62,359 nt of DNA from Lysobacterales bacterium. GTDB taxonomy: Bacteria > Pseudomonadota > Gammaproteobacteria > Xanthomonadales > SZUA-5. This document shows, in pieces, positions 55,130 to 62,359 of the stretch. Each line of letters opens with the position of its first letter. Within the stretch, counting starts at the first letter, position 1. A model generated the notes under the pieces. It did no database searches. It saw nothing but the letters and a program-made list of their open reading frames with translations, and was not told the origin of the DNA. A program made the position numbers and the translations under genes. The stretch is from the NCBI GenBank assembly GCA_022841325.1, contig JALHRS010000034.1, forward strand, positions 1 through 62,359. The letters are read 5' to 3'.

Positions 55130-56071
55130 ATGACCGACGCGCGTATCCGAGTTCTCTGCATCGACGACGAAGCCCGCATTCTGCGGGCCTTGAAGGCGCT
55201 GTTTCGCGATATGGACGTCTCGATCACCACCGACCCGGGCGAGGCCATCCGCTGGGCCAGCGAGCGCGACATCGATGTCATCGTCTGCGATCAGCGCATG
55301 CCCAAGATGCAGGGCATCGAAGTGCTGCGCGAAGTGCGGCTGTCGCATCCGCGCACCATGCGGGTACTGCTGACCGGCTACGCCGACCTGAGTGCGGTGC
55401 TGGGCTCGGTCAACGAGGGCGAGGTCTTCCGCTACATCAACAAGCCCTGGGACAACACCGAGCTGCGCGAGACCGTGCAGCAGGCGGCGAAGATTGCCCG
55501 CGAGACCCCGGCCCTCAGCGACAAGCCGGTGGACGAGTTTGATCGCGAGCAGGCCCGGCGCGAAGTCGGCGTGCTGGTGATCGAAGACGACCCGGAAACC
55601 CAGCAGCGCATGCGCGAGATCCTGCAGCCGCATTATCAGGTGCGCTTCGTGACCTCGCCCGAGCGTGCCCTGCATGTGCTGGAGCAGCACGAAACCGGGG
55701 TGATCATCTCCGAAACTGCTGGACAGCACGGCGACTTCACGGCCTTGATCAAGGCCCTCAAGCAATACCACCCGCATATCGCCACCGTGGTGGTCACCGA
55801 TCGCGCCAATGCCAGCGTGGCCATTGATCTGATCAACGAGGGCCAGGTTTTCCGGCTGCTGCTGAAACCGGTGCGCATGGGCTCCTGCCGCCTCAGTGTC
55901 GATGCCGCCGTCGGCCGCTACTGGCAGCTCAAGCAGAACCCCCAGGCCGCCCGCCGATTCGTGGTCGCACCACGGCCCGATGCCCAGATGCCTTCGTGGT
56001 TGGCCGGCAATCTGCTGCAGCGCATCCGCCTGCTGCCCTCACGCCTGCTGGGAATGGCCAGGGCGCATTGA
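55130..56071 (+). CDS. Response regulator with two receiver domains, the second a pseudo-receiver
   Basis: A 313-residue protein. Receiver 1 (about 6-125) has DDE (12-14), phospho-acceptor D54 in VIVCDQRMP, and K105 in YINKPWDN, wording typical of RpfG-type receivers. Receiver 2 (about 147-265) keeps the acidic pair (IEDD 151-154) and a KP motif (LLLKPVRMG), but the acceptor Asp is replaced: VIISETAGQ places E195 at that site. No output domain follows, only a basic, proline-containing tail. It is probably an adaptor acting with the adjacent kinase through protein contacts. Confidence 0.87.
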   Translation: MTDARIRVLCIDDEARILRALKALFRDMDVSITTDPGEAIRWASERDIDVIVCDQRMPKMQGIEVLREVRLSHPRTMRVLLTGYADLSAVLGSVNEGEVFRYINKPWDNTELRETVQQAAKIARETPALSDKPVDEFDREQARREVGVLVIEDDPETQQRMREILQPHYQVRFVTSPERALHVLEQHETGVIISETAGQHGDFTALIKALKQYHPHIATVVVTDRANASVAIDLINEGQVFRLLLKPVRMGSCRLSVDAAVGRYWQLKQNPQAARRFVVAPRPDAQMPSWLAGNLLQRIRLLPSRLLGMARAH

Positions 56072-56077
56072 GGCGCT

Positions 56078-56107
56078 GGTCGGTTGTCGGTTGTTGGTTG
56101 TGGTTGC
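56078..56107 (+). repeat. CGGTTGT heptamer array after the double-receiver gene
   Basis: CGGTTGT (56081), CGGTTGT (56088), TGGTTGT (56095) and a partial unit begin about 7-10 bp after the stop codon. The unit is the reverse complement, rotated, of CCGACAA at 64-84. Here too the G-rich strand is the coding strand of the upstream gene. Confidence 0.75.
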
Positions 56108-56129
56108 CGACCAGAGCTGACTAGCTCGC

Positions 56130-56530
56130 CTGCTCTTGTAGCTGCAGCCTTGTCTGGACGCCTTTGGCTCTGGTAGGCCGAGGGTGCGCGCAGCAGGCGC
56201 GCTCCCCGGCTCAGGCACCACGCAGGAGCGCCGGGGAGCCGCTGCGCGGCACCCTCGGCCTACGTCCCTCCATGAACCCATACCGTAAGTTATTGATTCG
56301 TCATTGCGAGGAGCGCAGCGACGAAGCAATCCAGTGCTTCTGAAGCGGTGCCTCTGGATTGCTTCGCTACGCTCGCAATGACGCCGGGAGTTCATGGCCC
56401 GTGGGCAGTTTCGGGCCGAAACAGGTGGCTCGCAATGACGCCCGCTCTTGTAGGTCCAGACTTGTCTGGACGCTTCTGGCGACGTGCCGAAAAGCGTCCA
56501 GACAAGTCTGGACCTACAAGAGCCCGAGCC
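56130..56530. repeat. Composite of three dispersed repeat families
   Basis: 56136-56160 and 56443-56525 carry the TGTCTGGAC / GTCCAGACA family (as at 36608), the latter as a full inverted pair TTGTAGGTCCAGACTTGTC ... GACAAGTCTGGACCTACAA. 56175-56265 is an inverted pair of GTAGGCCGAGGGTGCGCG units (as at 22026). 56266-56383 repeats 34400-34518 nearly base for base, with the palindromic unit at 56299-56383. An isolated GGCTCGCAATGACGC end is at 56428. No gene is supported in 56072-56694. Confidence 0.85.
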
Positions 56531-56543
56531 GAGTAGCCTTGCC

Positions 56544-56692
56544 GTGCCCCGTGCCCCGTGCCCCGTGCCCCGTGCCCCGTGCCCCGTGCCCCGTGCCCCG
56601 TGCCCCGTGCCCCGTGCCCCACGCCCCGTGCCCCACGCCCCGTGCCCCGTGCCCCGTGCCCCGTGCCCCGGTGCCCCCGTGCCCCGTGCCCC
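56544..56692 (-). repeat. GGGGCAC heptamer array directly after the cysS stop
   Basis: About 21 units of GTGCCCC on the plus strand (GGGGCAC on the cysS coding strand), including two ACGCCCC variants (56621, 56635) and two single-base insertions near 56670-56678. It starts two bases after the TAG of cysS (56697-56695). Same unit, same sense and same stop-proximal position as the array behind acsA. Confidence 0.95.
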
Positions 56693-56694
56693 GC

Positions 56695-58077
56695 CTACAG
56701 CAGCTTCCAGCGCGCGCCCTGCGGGGTGTCCTCGATGACCACGCCGAGTTCGGTCAGCTCGTTGCGGATGGCGTCGGCGCGGGCGAAATCGCGGCGTTCG
56801 CGGACTTGCTGGCGTTCGGCCATCAGCGCTTCGATGCGGGCCACGTCGATGCTGGCATTGCCGCTCTGGAACCAGTCCTGCGGCGACTGCTGCAGCAAGC
56901 CCAGCCAGGAGCCGGCAGCCAGCAGGCGCGCCTTGGCGCTGGCCCTGGCCGCCGGGCCCTCGGCCTTCTGCACATCGCGGGACAACTCGCTCAGGGCCGC
57001 CAGTGCCTGTGGCGTGCCCAGATCATCGGCCAGTGCGGCCTTGACGCTGTCGGCTTCCACGCTCACGCCAGAAGCATCCACATCCTCCAGATCGCGCAAG
57101 CCGCCATAGAGCCGATCGAGCGTGGTCTTGGCCTGTTTCAGCGCCGAATCCGACCAGTCCAGCGGCTGTCGGTAATGGGCGTTGAGCAACAGGTAGCGCA
57201 GGGCCTCGGCCGGTGCCTGCTCCCGCAGATTCTTGATCAGCAGCACATTGCCCAGCGATTTGGACATCTTGCGGCCTTCGATGGTGACAAAGCCGTTGTG
57301 CATCCACAGCCGTGCGAATTCGGCGCCGCCATGGGCGCAGACACTCTGGGCAATCTCGTTCTCGTGGTGCGGGAACTTGAGGTCGGCGCCGCCGGCATGG
57401 ATGTCGATGGTCTGACCGAGGTGTTCCTCGGCCATCACCGAGCACTCGATGTGCCAGCCCGGCCGGCCGCGTCCCCACGGGCTTTCCCAGCCCGGCAGAT
57501 CCGCCGTCGACGGTTTCCAGAGCACGAAGTCGGCGGGATTGCGCTTGTACGGGGCCACATCGACGCGGGCGCCGGCGATCATTTCCTTGACCGTGCGTCG
57601 CGACAGCCGGCCGTAACCCTCATAGGTATCGACATTGAACAGCACATGGCCTTCGGCGGCGTAGGCGTGGCCCGAGGCGATCAGGCGTTCGCACATGCGG
57701 ACGATGCCGGGAATATGCGCGGTGGCCCGCGGTTCCAGATTGGGGGCAAACTCGCCGACGACGCCGACCGCTGCCATGTCTTCATGGAAGGCCTCGGTGT
57801 ACTGCGCCGTGACCACATCGATACCGACCCCGCGCTCGGCGGCAGCCGCGTTGATCTTGTCGTCGACATCGGTGATGTTGCGGGCGTAGTCCAGATGCCC
57901 GAACTGGTCGCGCAAGAGCTTGGCGAGCACGCCGAATACCGTATACGGTCGGGCATTGCCGATATGCGCGTAGTTGTAGACCGTCGGTCCGCACACATAC
58001 ATCGTCACCCGATCCGGACGCGCTGGCGTGAAGCGCTCCAACTGGCGAGTGAGGGTGTTGTAGAGGTGCAGATCCAT
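56695..58077 (-). CDS. cysS: Cysteinyl-tRNA synthetase CysS
   Basis: A 460-residue class I aminoacyl-tRNA synthetase charging tRNA-Cys. It has the zinc-binding Cys and HIGH-like motif in [19 protein letters not shown], the zinc ligands in [14 protein letters not shown], and [13 protein letters not shown]. The KMSKS loop is [10 protein letters not shown], near residue 269. The C-terminal anticodon-binding part ends [17 protein letters not shown]. Complete length. A heptamer array begins just after its stop, the only unusual aspect. Confidence 0.97.
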   Translation of the reverse strand: MDLHLYNTLTRQLERFTPARPDRVTMYVCGPTVYNYAHIGNARPYTVFGVLAKLLRDQFGHLDYARNITDVDDKINAAAAERGVGIDVVTAQYTEAFHEDMAAVGVVGEFAPNLEPRATAHIPGIVRMCERLIASGHAYAAEGHVLFNVDTYEGYGRLSRRTVKEMIAGARVDVAPYKRNPADFVLWKPSTADLPGWESPWGRGRPGWHIECSVMAEEHLGQTIDIHAGGADLKFPHHENEIAQSVCAHGGAEFARLWMHNGFVTIEGRKMSKSLGNVLLIKNLREQAPAEALRYLLLNAHYRQPLDWSDSALKQAKTTLDRLYGGLRDLEDVDASGVSVEADSVKAALADDLGTPQALAALSELSRDVQKAEGPAARASAKARLLAAGSWLGLLQQSPQDWFQSGNASIDVARIEALMAERQQVRERRDFARADAIRNELTELGVVIEDTPQGARWKLL

Positions 58078-58239
58078 GGTCTGTGGGCTTTTGATCCGGG
58101 ATCGACGAATCTAACAGCGCTCGATGGTGCAATGCACCAAGGGATGCGGCGGATCTCACCCTGAACAGTGCCAGATCGGCTCTTGTCGACGCTGCGGCGC
58201 CCGAGCACACTGCGCTTCCGAACTCAACAGGAGTCAAGC

Positions 58240-58611
58240 ATGATCGGCTACGTCACCCTCGGCACCAACGACATCGAGCGCGCCGCCGCCTTCTACGATG
58301 CGCTGCTGGGCAGCATCGGCGGCAAGCGTTTCATGGACACCGAGCGCTTCATCGCCTGGACCGTATCGCCGACCGCGCCAGGTCTGAGTGTCGCCAAACC
58401 CTACGATGGCAAGCCGGCCACGGTCGGCAATGGCGTGATGATCGCGCTGGTGGTCGACAGCCGGGCCAAGGTCGATGCGCTGCACGCCAAGGCACTGGAA
58501 CTCGGTGGCAAGGACGAAGGCGCGGTTGGGCTGCGTGGCGACAACTTCTACGCCGGCTATTTCCGCGATCTCGACGGCAACAAGCTCAACGTGTTCTGCA
58601 TGGGCAAGTAG
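58240..58611 (+). CDS. VOC/glyoxalase-like domain protein
   Basis: A 123-residue single-domain protein of the vicinal-oxygen-chelate superfamily: YVTLGTNDIERAAAFYDALL at the N-terminus and YAGYFRDLDGNKLNVFCMG at the C-terminus form the paired beta-alpha-beta-beta-beta modules. Members range from glyoxalase I to resistance proteins; this subgroup is usually just called glyoxalase-like and its substrate is unknown. CAGGAG precedes the ATG at 58240. Divergent from cysS. Confidence 0.88.
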   Translation: MIGYVTLGTNDIERAAAFYDALLGSIGGKRFMDTERFIAWTVSPTAPGLSVAKPYDGKPATVGNGVMIALVVDSRAKVDALHAKALELGGKDEGAVGLRGDNFYAGYFRDLDGNKLNVFCMGK

Positions 58612-58674
58612 GACTGCCTGGACGGCGTTGGCCGAGCGCCTGCAGGCCAGGCGCCGGCCGCCGATCCATTGCGT

Positions 58675-59085
58675 TCACTCAAGCTTGGGCAAGCCGGTTT
58701 CCAGCCACCAGATCTCCGCTGCCTCGTCATAGCGCCAGCGCTGGCGATCGACGATGCTGCGCACGGTCTGCGTGGCCCGGTCGATCAATTCGATCTGCAC
58801 CGTCTGCGTGACCTTGCCGTCCGCATCGACGCCCTGCGGCCCTTCGTAGTAGCGGGACACCTGGACCTGAGCCCAGCGCGCGCGATCGGCGTCGGTGAAG
58901 GGATGTTCCTGCATCACCGCCGGATCGACGAAGGCCGCCGCCTGTTCGATTTCGTTCCAGCGGATGGCGGAGGCGTAGTTGTAGAGCCGGGAGCGCAGGC
59001 CGTCCTGGCGCGCGGCCGAGGCGCAGGCGCCGAGCAGCAAGACCAGCAACATGATCAGCATCAGGCGCGTGCGCATGGGGCTCAT
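58675..59085 (-). CDS. Uncharacterised lipoprotein
   Basis: A 136-residue protein with a type II signal peptide (LMLIMLLVLLLGAC, lipobox LGAC) and a mature domain of about 110 residues: YNYASAIRWNEIEQAAAFVDP, then VQVSRYYEG and WWLETGLP. The pattern resembles small SnoaL/NTF2-like lipoprotein domains, a weak guess. Last gene of a three-gene operon: its start overlaps the thioesterase stop by 4 bp. Confidence 0.8.
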   Translation of the reverse strand: MSPMRTRLMLIMLLVLLLGACASAARQDGLRSRLYNYASAIRWNEIEQAAAFVDPAVMQEHPFTDADRARWAQVQVSRYYEGPQGVDADGKVTQTVQIELIDRATQTVRSIVDRQRWRYDEAAEIWWLETGLPKLE

Positions 59086-59561
59086 TCGGTGTACTCCTGT
59101 CGTCGCTTGGCTACAAAACGGGCATGCATTCGTGCCGCAGTCTGACCGTCCCAGTCGATGCTGGCCAGCAGCGTGATTCTGGCCTTGCCGCGCTGGGCAT
59201 ACATGTCGACAAAGTCTGCCAGCGTAGGACCCGGCGCGGCGAGCGCACGCACGGCAAGATCGCCCCAGACCGGCGCCAGGTACTCGATCTGTGAATCCTG
59301 CACGTAGATATCGGGCTCGAAATCGCGTTCACGCAGCGCCAGGCGCGCCAGACCCCAGCACGCCAGCGTCATCAGACTGGCCATGCTGCCGCCAAAGGCA
59401 CAACCCTTGTCATTGACATTGGGTAGCAGGGGCGCTCGCAGCTCCAGGCCGACACCGGTGAATTCCTGCACGCGCAGCTGCATGGCCCGCGTCAGCGGAA
59501 TGGTGCGCAGCAGTTCCTCTTCCAGAAATTGACCCGGGCTGATGTCGGCAATCCTGTTCAT
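59082..59561 (-). CDS. YiiD C-terminal-type thioesterase (hotdog fold)
   Basis: A 159-residue hotdog-fold protein matching the thioesterase part of E. coli YiiD: IPLTRAMQLRVQEFTGVGLELRAPLLPNVND (landmark at 23-53), CAFGGSMASLMTLACWGL, then VQDSQIEYLAPVWGDLAVRA. It would hydrolyse an acyl-CoA or acyl-ACP thioester; the substrate is unknown. It overlaps both neighbours by 4 bp (ATGA at each end), so the trio is tightly coupled. Confidence 0.88.
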   Translation of the reverse strand: MNRIADISPGQFLEEELLRTIPLTRAMQLRVQEFTGVGLELRAPLLPNVNDKGCAFGGSMASLMTLACWGLARLALRERDFEPDIYVQDSQIEYLAPVWGDLAVRALAAPGPTLADFVDMYAQRGKARITLLASIDWDGQTAARMHARFVAKRRQEYTE

Positions 59562-60643
59562 GGCGGGTGATCCGGCACCGCGTCGCTGCGATTCACATCC
59601 GGCAGCGTGCGCAGCAACAGCTCGGCTTCGGAGGCCAGAGCATGGCTGCTGCCCGCCAGGTGAGCAAGGGCGATGCGCGCCTGCGGCAGATCGACCGCGG
59701 CCATGGTCCGTGCCAGGGACAGCGCCAGCTGCGGACTACGCTCGCTGGCATAGGCCTGACGGTACAGCGGATAGGCCGCGCGCGCGCCTGCCAGCTGTTC
59801 CACGGTACGGGCCAGTTCGATCAGCTCGGGCATCTCGATGCGCCCCTGCCGGCGACGCTCTTCGAGCTCGCGCACCCGCGCCCGCGCGGAACTCTGAGCC
59901 TGATGGCGGGCCGACCAGGTTGAGCTCAGCATGGCCGCGAAGGGCGCCTCCAGGGCAGTCCACAAGCGGCTGACCATGCCCTCCCAGACCCAGGCCGATG
60001 CCGCCGTGCGATGGCTGCCGCCCTCCAGCATGGGCTCGCCCAACGCCCGGATCCGGGCACCGGCAGCTGGGTCCAGCAGGGCCCGGTCCAGTGCTGGCTG
60101 CCAGCCACCCCGGCCACAGGCCAGCATCTGCTGACGCAGCTGGTCGAAGGCTGCCGACGGCGGCTCGGGCTGTAGTCTGGCCTCCTGGTTGAAACCGGCA
60201 AACCAGTGCTCGGCACCCACCTGATCGGCCGCCAGCAGCCGGGTCAGCGTGCGCAGCAGCAGCGGCAGCCCGAGCAGCTCGGCGACCCTGGCGTCATGCG
60301 TACCGGCCGCAGAGACACCGATACCCACGGTCTCGCCGAGCAGGGCCAGCGCCAGGGCGGCGCGCAACTCATCGGCATCGAGCAGATGCAGCATCGGCCA
60401 GCCCAGCGCCAGCGTGCGTTTGCGCGTGGGGCCCAGCCAGCCACGATGACGGTGCACGCGCAGCGCAAACTCCGCGGTGAATAGCGTAGTTTGCGGCTTG
60501 GGGCAGCGCAGGGTCGTACACAGGGATTCAAGCTCGCGCGCCAGTTGCGGCGCATCCTCGCGATCCAGCGGCGATCCCCGAGGCTCGCCGCCGCCCTGTA
60601 GCTGGCTGCCCTGTATGCAGACATCCAGACTGTTGGTGCGCAT
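59558..60643 (-). CDS. M48-like protein lacking the HExxH zinc motif
   Basis: A 361-residue protein with no signal peptide. Residues about 52-105 follow the M48 peptidase pattern: basic [19 protein letters not shown], then [16 protein letters not shown], where family members continue AHEFGH. Here this reads ALALLGE, so both zinc histidines and the catalytic Glu are gone. The middle contains a WxxFNQEAR-like segment, and the C-terminal half is helical and repeat-like ([22 protein letters not shown]), suggesting TPR-like packing. It is probably a pseudo-enzyme or scaffold. It heads the operon with the thioesterase and lipoprotein. Confidence 0.7.
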   Translation of the reverse strand: MRTNSLDVCIQGSQLQGGGEPRGSPLDREDAPQLARELESLCTTLRCPKPQTTLFTAEFALRVHRHRGWLGPTRKRTLALGWPMLHLLDADELRAALALALLGETVGIGVSAAGTHDARVAELLGLPLLLRTLTRLLAADQVGAEHWFAGFNQEARLQPEPPSAAFDQLRQQMLACGRGGWQPALDRALLDPAAGARIRALGEPMLEGGSHRTAASAWVWEGMVSRLWTALEAPFAAMLSSTWSARHQAQSSARARVRELEERRRQGRIEMPELIELARTVEQLAGARAAYPLYRQAYASERSPQLALSLARTMAAVDLPQARIALAHLAGSSHALASEAELLLRTLPDVNRSDAVPDHPP

Positions 60644-60867
60644 GTCTCACCCCCCGATTGGACCCGCACGCTACCCGCGGAAGCCGGCGCGATGCAAGCG
60701 CACCCGCTGGCCAGGCCGTCCATGGGTCGACCACTCAGCTGAGCTTGGGTGACAATGGTCGATCATCAAGACGTACTCACGCATCCGCCGCTAGACTTGC
60801 GGCCGCTGGCCGCGGACGAGTCCTTAAGCGGCCCGCGTCGAACTGCAGATTTCAAAGGAATGAACCC

Positions 60868-61914
60868 ATGACCATTGATACGGATGTTGTCATCGTCGGA
60901 GCCGGCCCGGTGGGCCTGTTCCAGGTATTCGAACTCGGCCTGCTAGGCATCAAGGCGCATGTCATTGACGCGCTGCCGGTCGCCGGCGGCCAGTGCATCG
61001 AGCTGTATCCGGACAAGCCGATCTACGACATCCCGGCGGTGCCGGTGTGTACCGGCAAGGAACTGACCGACAACCTGATGCAGCAGATTGCGCCTTTTCA
61101 TCCCGAGTTCCACCTGGACCAGGAAGTGGCCGAGGTGCGCAAGCTCGACGACAGCCAGTTCGAGGTGATCACCAGCAAGGGCACGCGCTTCGTCACCAAG
61201 GCGGTGATCGTGGCCGCGGGCCTGGGCGCATTCCAGCCACGCAAGGTGCCGGTCGCCGGCGCCGAGGTCTTCGAGGGCCGCCAGATCCACTATTCGGTGA
61301 AGAATCCGGAACAGTTCCGCGGCAAGGACCTGGTGATCCTGGGTGGTGGCGACTCGGCGCTGGACTGGGTGCTGGCGCTGCAGCCCATCGCCCACAGCGT
61401 GCTGCTGATCCATCGCTCCAACGAATTCCGCGCCGCGCCGGCCTCGGTCGCCAGGATGCGCAAGCTCTGCGAAGAGCACCAGATGCAGCTGATGATCGGC
61501 AACGTCACCGGCATCAAGACCGATGGCGATACGCTCAAGGCGGTCAACGTGATCGGTGCCGATGCGGTCACCCGGGTGGTCGAGTTCGAGCATCTGCTGG
61601 CTTTCTACGGCCTTTCACCCAAACTCGGCCCCATCGCCACCTGGGGCCTGGGCATCGACAAGAACCAGATCCAGGTCGATACCGAGCGTTTCGAAACCAA
61701 TGTGCCGGGCATCTACGCGGTCGGCGACATCAACACCTATCCGGGCAAGAAGAAGCTGATCCTGTGCGGCTTCCATGAGGCGGCGCTGGCGGCATTTGCC
61801 ATCAAGGCGCGCATGAATCCTGGCGCCAAGGTACATTTGCAGTACACGACCACCAGCCCGATCATGCATCAGCGACTGGGTGTCAATCCGGCGGTCGAAC
61901 TGAGCGCCATCTAG
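60868..61914 (+). CDS. Ferredoxin--NADP reductase, thioredoxin-reductase-like type
   Basis: A 348-residue FAD enzyme that shuttles electrons between NADPH and ferredoxin or flavodoxin. The FAD motif is [12 protein letters not shown], the family-specific [18 protein letters not shown] follows, the NADPH site is [13 protein letters not shown], and the C-terminal [18 protein letters not shown] binds FAD. The redox CxxC of true thioredoxin reductases is absent, which separates this group (YumC-like). AAAGGA lies upstream of ATG 60868. Nineteen bp later a small GNAT gene starts, so they may share a transcript. Confidence 0.92.
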   Translation: MTIDTDVVIVGAGPVGLFQVFELGLLGIKAHVIDALPVAGGQCIELYPDKPIYDIPAVPVCTGKELTDNLMQQIAPFHPEFHLDQEVAEVRKLDDSQFEVITSKGTRFVTKAVIVAAGLGAFQPRKVPVAGAEVFEGRQIHYSVKNPEQFRGKDLVILGGGDSALDWVLALQPIAHSVLLIHRSNEFRAAPASVARMRKLCEEHQMQLMIGNVTGIKTDGDTLKAVNVIGADAVTRVVEFEHLLAFYGLSPKLGPIATWGLGIDKNQIQVDTERFETNVPGIYAVGDINTYPGKKKLILCGFHEAALAAFAIKARMNPGAKVHLQYTTTSPIMHQRLGVNPAVELSAI

Positions 61915-61932
61915 ATCACAGGAACGGCCATC

Positions 61933-62208
61933 ATGACCGAGCACGGGCAAGAAGTTCTGCACCAGCCGCTGCGGCAGCGCTTCGTGATCGTTGCCGATGG
62001 CGCCGAGGCTTTTGTCGAGTACCGCATGCTGGCGCCCGAAGTCATCGATTTCGTCCACACCTACACCCCGGCCCAACTGCGCGGACGGGGCCTGGCCGGC
62101 AAGCTGGTCGAAGCCGCCGTCGGCTACGCCCGGCAGCAGGGCTGGCGCGTGATCGGCAGTTGCAGCTATGTCGCGGCCTGGCTGGAGAAGCATCCGGCGG
62201 GGAGCTAG
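61933..62208 (+). CDS. Small GNAT-family N-acetyltransferase (YidJ/Gcn5-like)
   Basis: A 91-residue minimal GNAT domain of the type found alone in many bacteria. FVEYRMLAPEVIDFVHTYT is the first half; the acetyl-CoA-binding loop is LRGRGLAGKLVEAAVGYA; then GWRVIGSCSYVAAWLEKHP. Substrate unknown; some relatives modify proteins or small metabolites. It closely follows the ferredoxin-NADP reductase gene. Confidence 0.9.
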   Translation: MTEHGQEVLHQPLRQRFVIVADGAEAFVEYRMLAPEVIDFVHTYTPAQLRGRGLAGKLVEAAVGYARQQGWRVIGSCSYVAAWLEKHPAGS

Positions 62209-62237
62209 CCCGCATGTCTCACACCTGTTGCGGAAGC

Positions 62238-62350
62238 TCGGGCAGGGCTTTGCGACTAGCGCAAGGCGCGACGACGAGGAATGGTCATTCCATTGCGAGG
62301 AGGAGCAACGCCGCGATAGTCGCAAAGAACGCGCGAGGGCCGCAAAGCGG
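62238..62350. repeat. Imperfect palindrome at the window end
   Basis: CTTTGCGACTAGCG (62252 region) faces CGCGATAGTCGCAAAG (62312-62327), with GAATGGTCATTCC, a smaller perfect palindrome, in the centre. It looks like another dispersed palindromic element, and no gene is seen after 62208. Confidence 0.6.
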
Positions 62351-62359
62351 GCAGATGCA

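Overview
The window is about 62.4 kb of high-GC bacterial chromosome carrying about 50 mostly complete genes and no rRNA, tRNA, transposase, phage gene or CRISPR array. The gene content points to a gammaproteobacterium of the Xanthomonadales/Lysobacterales, probably near Rhodanobacteraceae. Reasons are a wxcK-L-M-like surface-sugar cluster with a bifunctional WxcM-type protein, an anmK/M23-peptidase pair, a DPP IV-type S9 peptidase, a secreted nuclease ending in an xFxxGFE tail, and many short palindromic and heptanucleotide repeats between genes. The taxonomic call is inference.

Layout. 0-12.6 kb: a WYL regulator, a CopD-like membrane protein, the yadG-yadH exporter, ubiA, a tryptophan-halogenase-type flavoprotein, acsA followed by a CrbR/ErdR-like response regulator, and an isolated peptide-uptake set (lipoprotein, OppA, OppB) without OppC/D/F. 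12.6-25.9 kb: DPP IV-like peptidase, a propeller-GGDEF sensor, a trypsin-like protease coupled to an FHA membrane protein and facing a secreted vWA protein, fadD, a secreted SDR and a nitrilase. 25.9-37.5 kb: two paralogous secreted low-complexity proteins, malic enzyme, a HAD phosphatase, a secreted cyanophycinase-like peptidase, an orphan MacB-type permease, a LytS/LytR-type two-component system and a 2-oxoglutarate/iron oxygenase. 37.6-45 kb: MAPEG protein, then a minus-strand operon for an amino-sugar surface glycan (aminotransferase, GT2, WxcM-like, GtrA, glycosyltransferase-like membrane protein) ending in a Kef-type antiporter. 45-62.4 kb: secreted endonuclease I, anmK and an M23 peptidase, a degenerate helicase-derived protein, Nudix hydrolase, lipase, a histidine kinase with a double-receiver regulator, cysS, a VOC protein, a three-gene operon headed by an M48-like protein without its zinc motif, a ferredoxin-NADP reductase and a small GNAT.

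Metabolically the window couples acetate activation (acsA) with a likely acetate-switch regulator, fatty-acid activation (fadD), malate decarboxylation (maeA) and quinone prenylation (ubiA). The remainder is rich in envelope and secreted functions and in two-component signalling.

Three observations deserve most attention. First, four heptanucleotide arrays start just 3' of stop codons, all with the G-rich strand as the coding (sense) strand. Second, a long disordered protein retains only the second RecA lobe of an RhlE-type helicase, with motifs V and VI eroded. Third, a protease-FHA-vWA cluster may be an uncharacterised envelope system. All calls come from reading the sequence; no database search was run.
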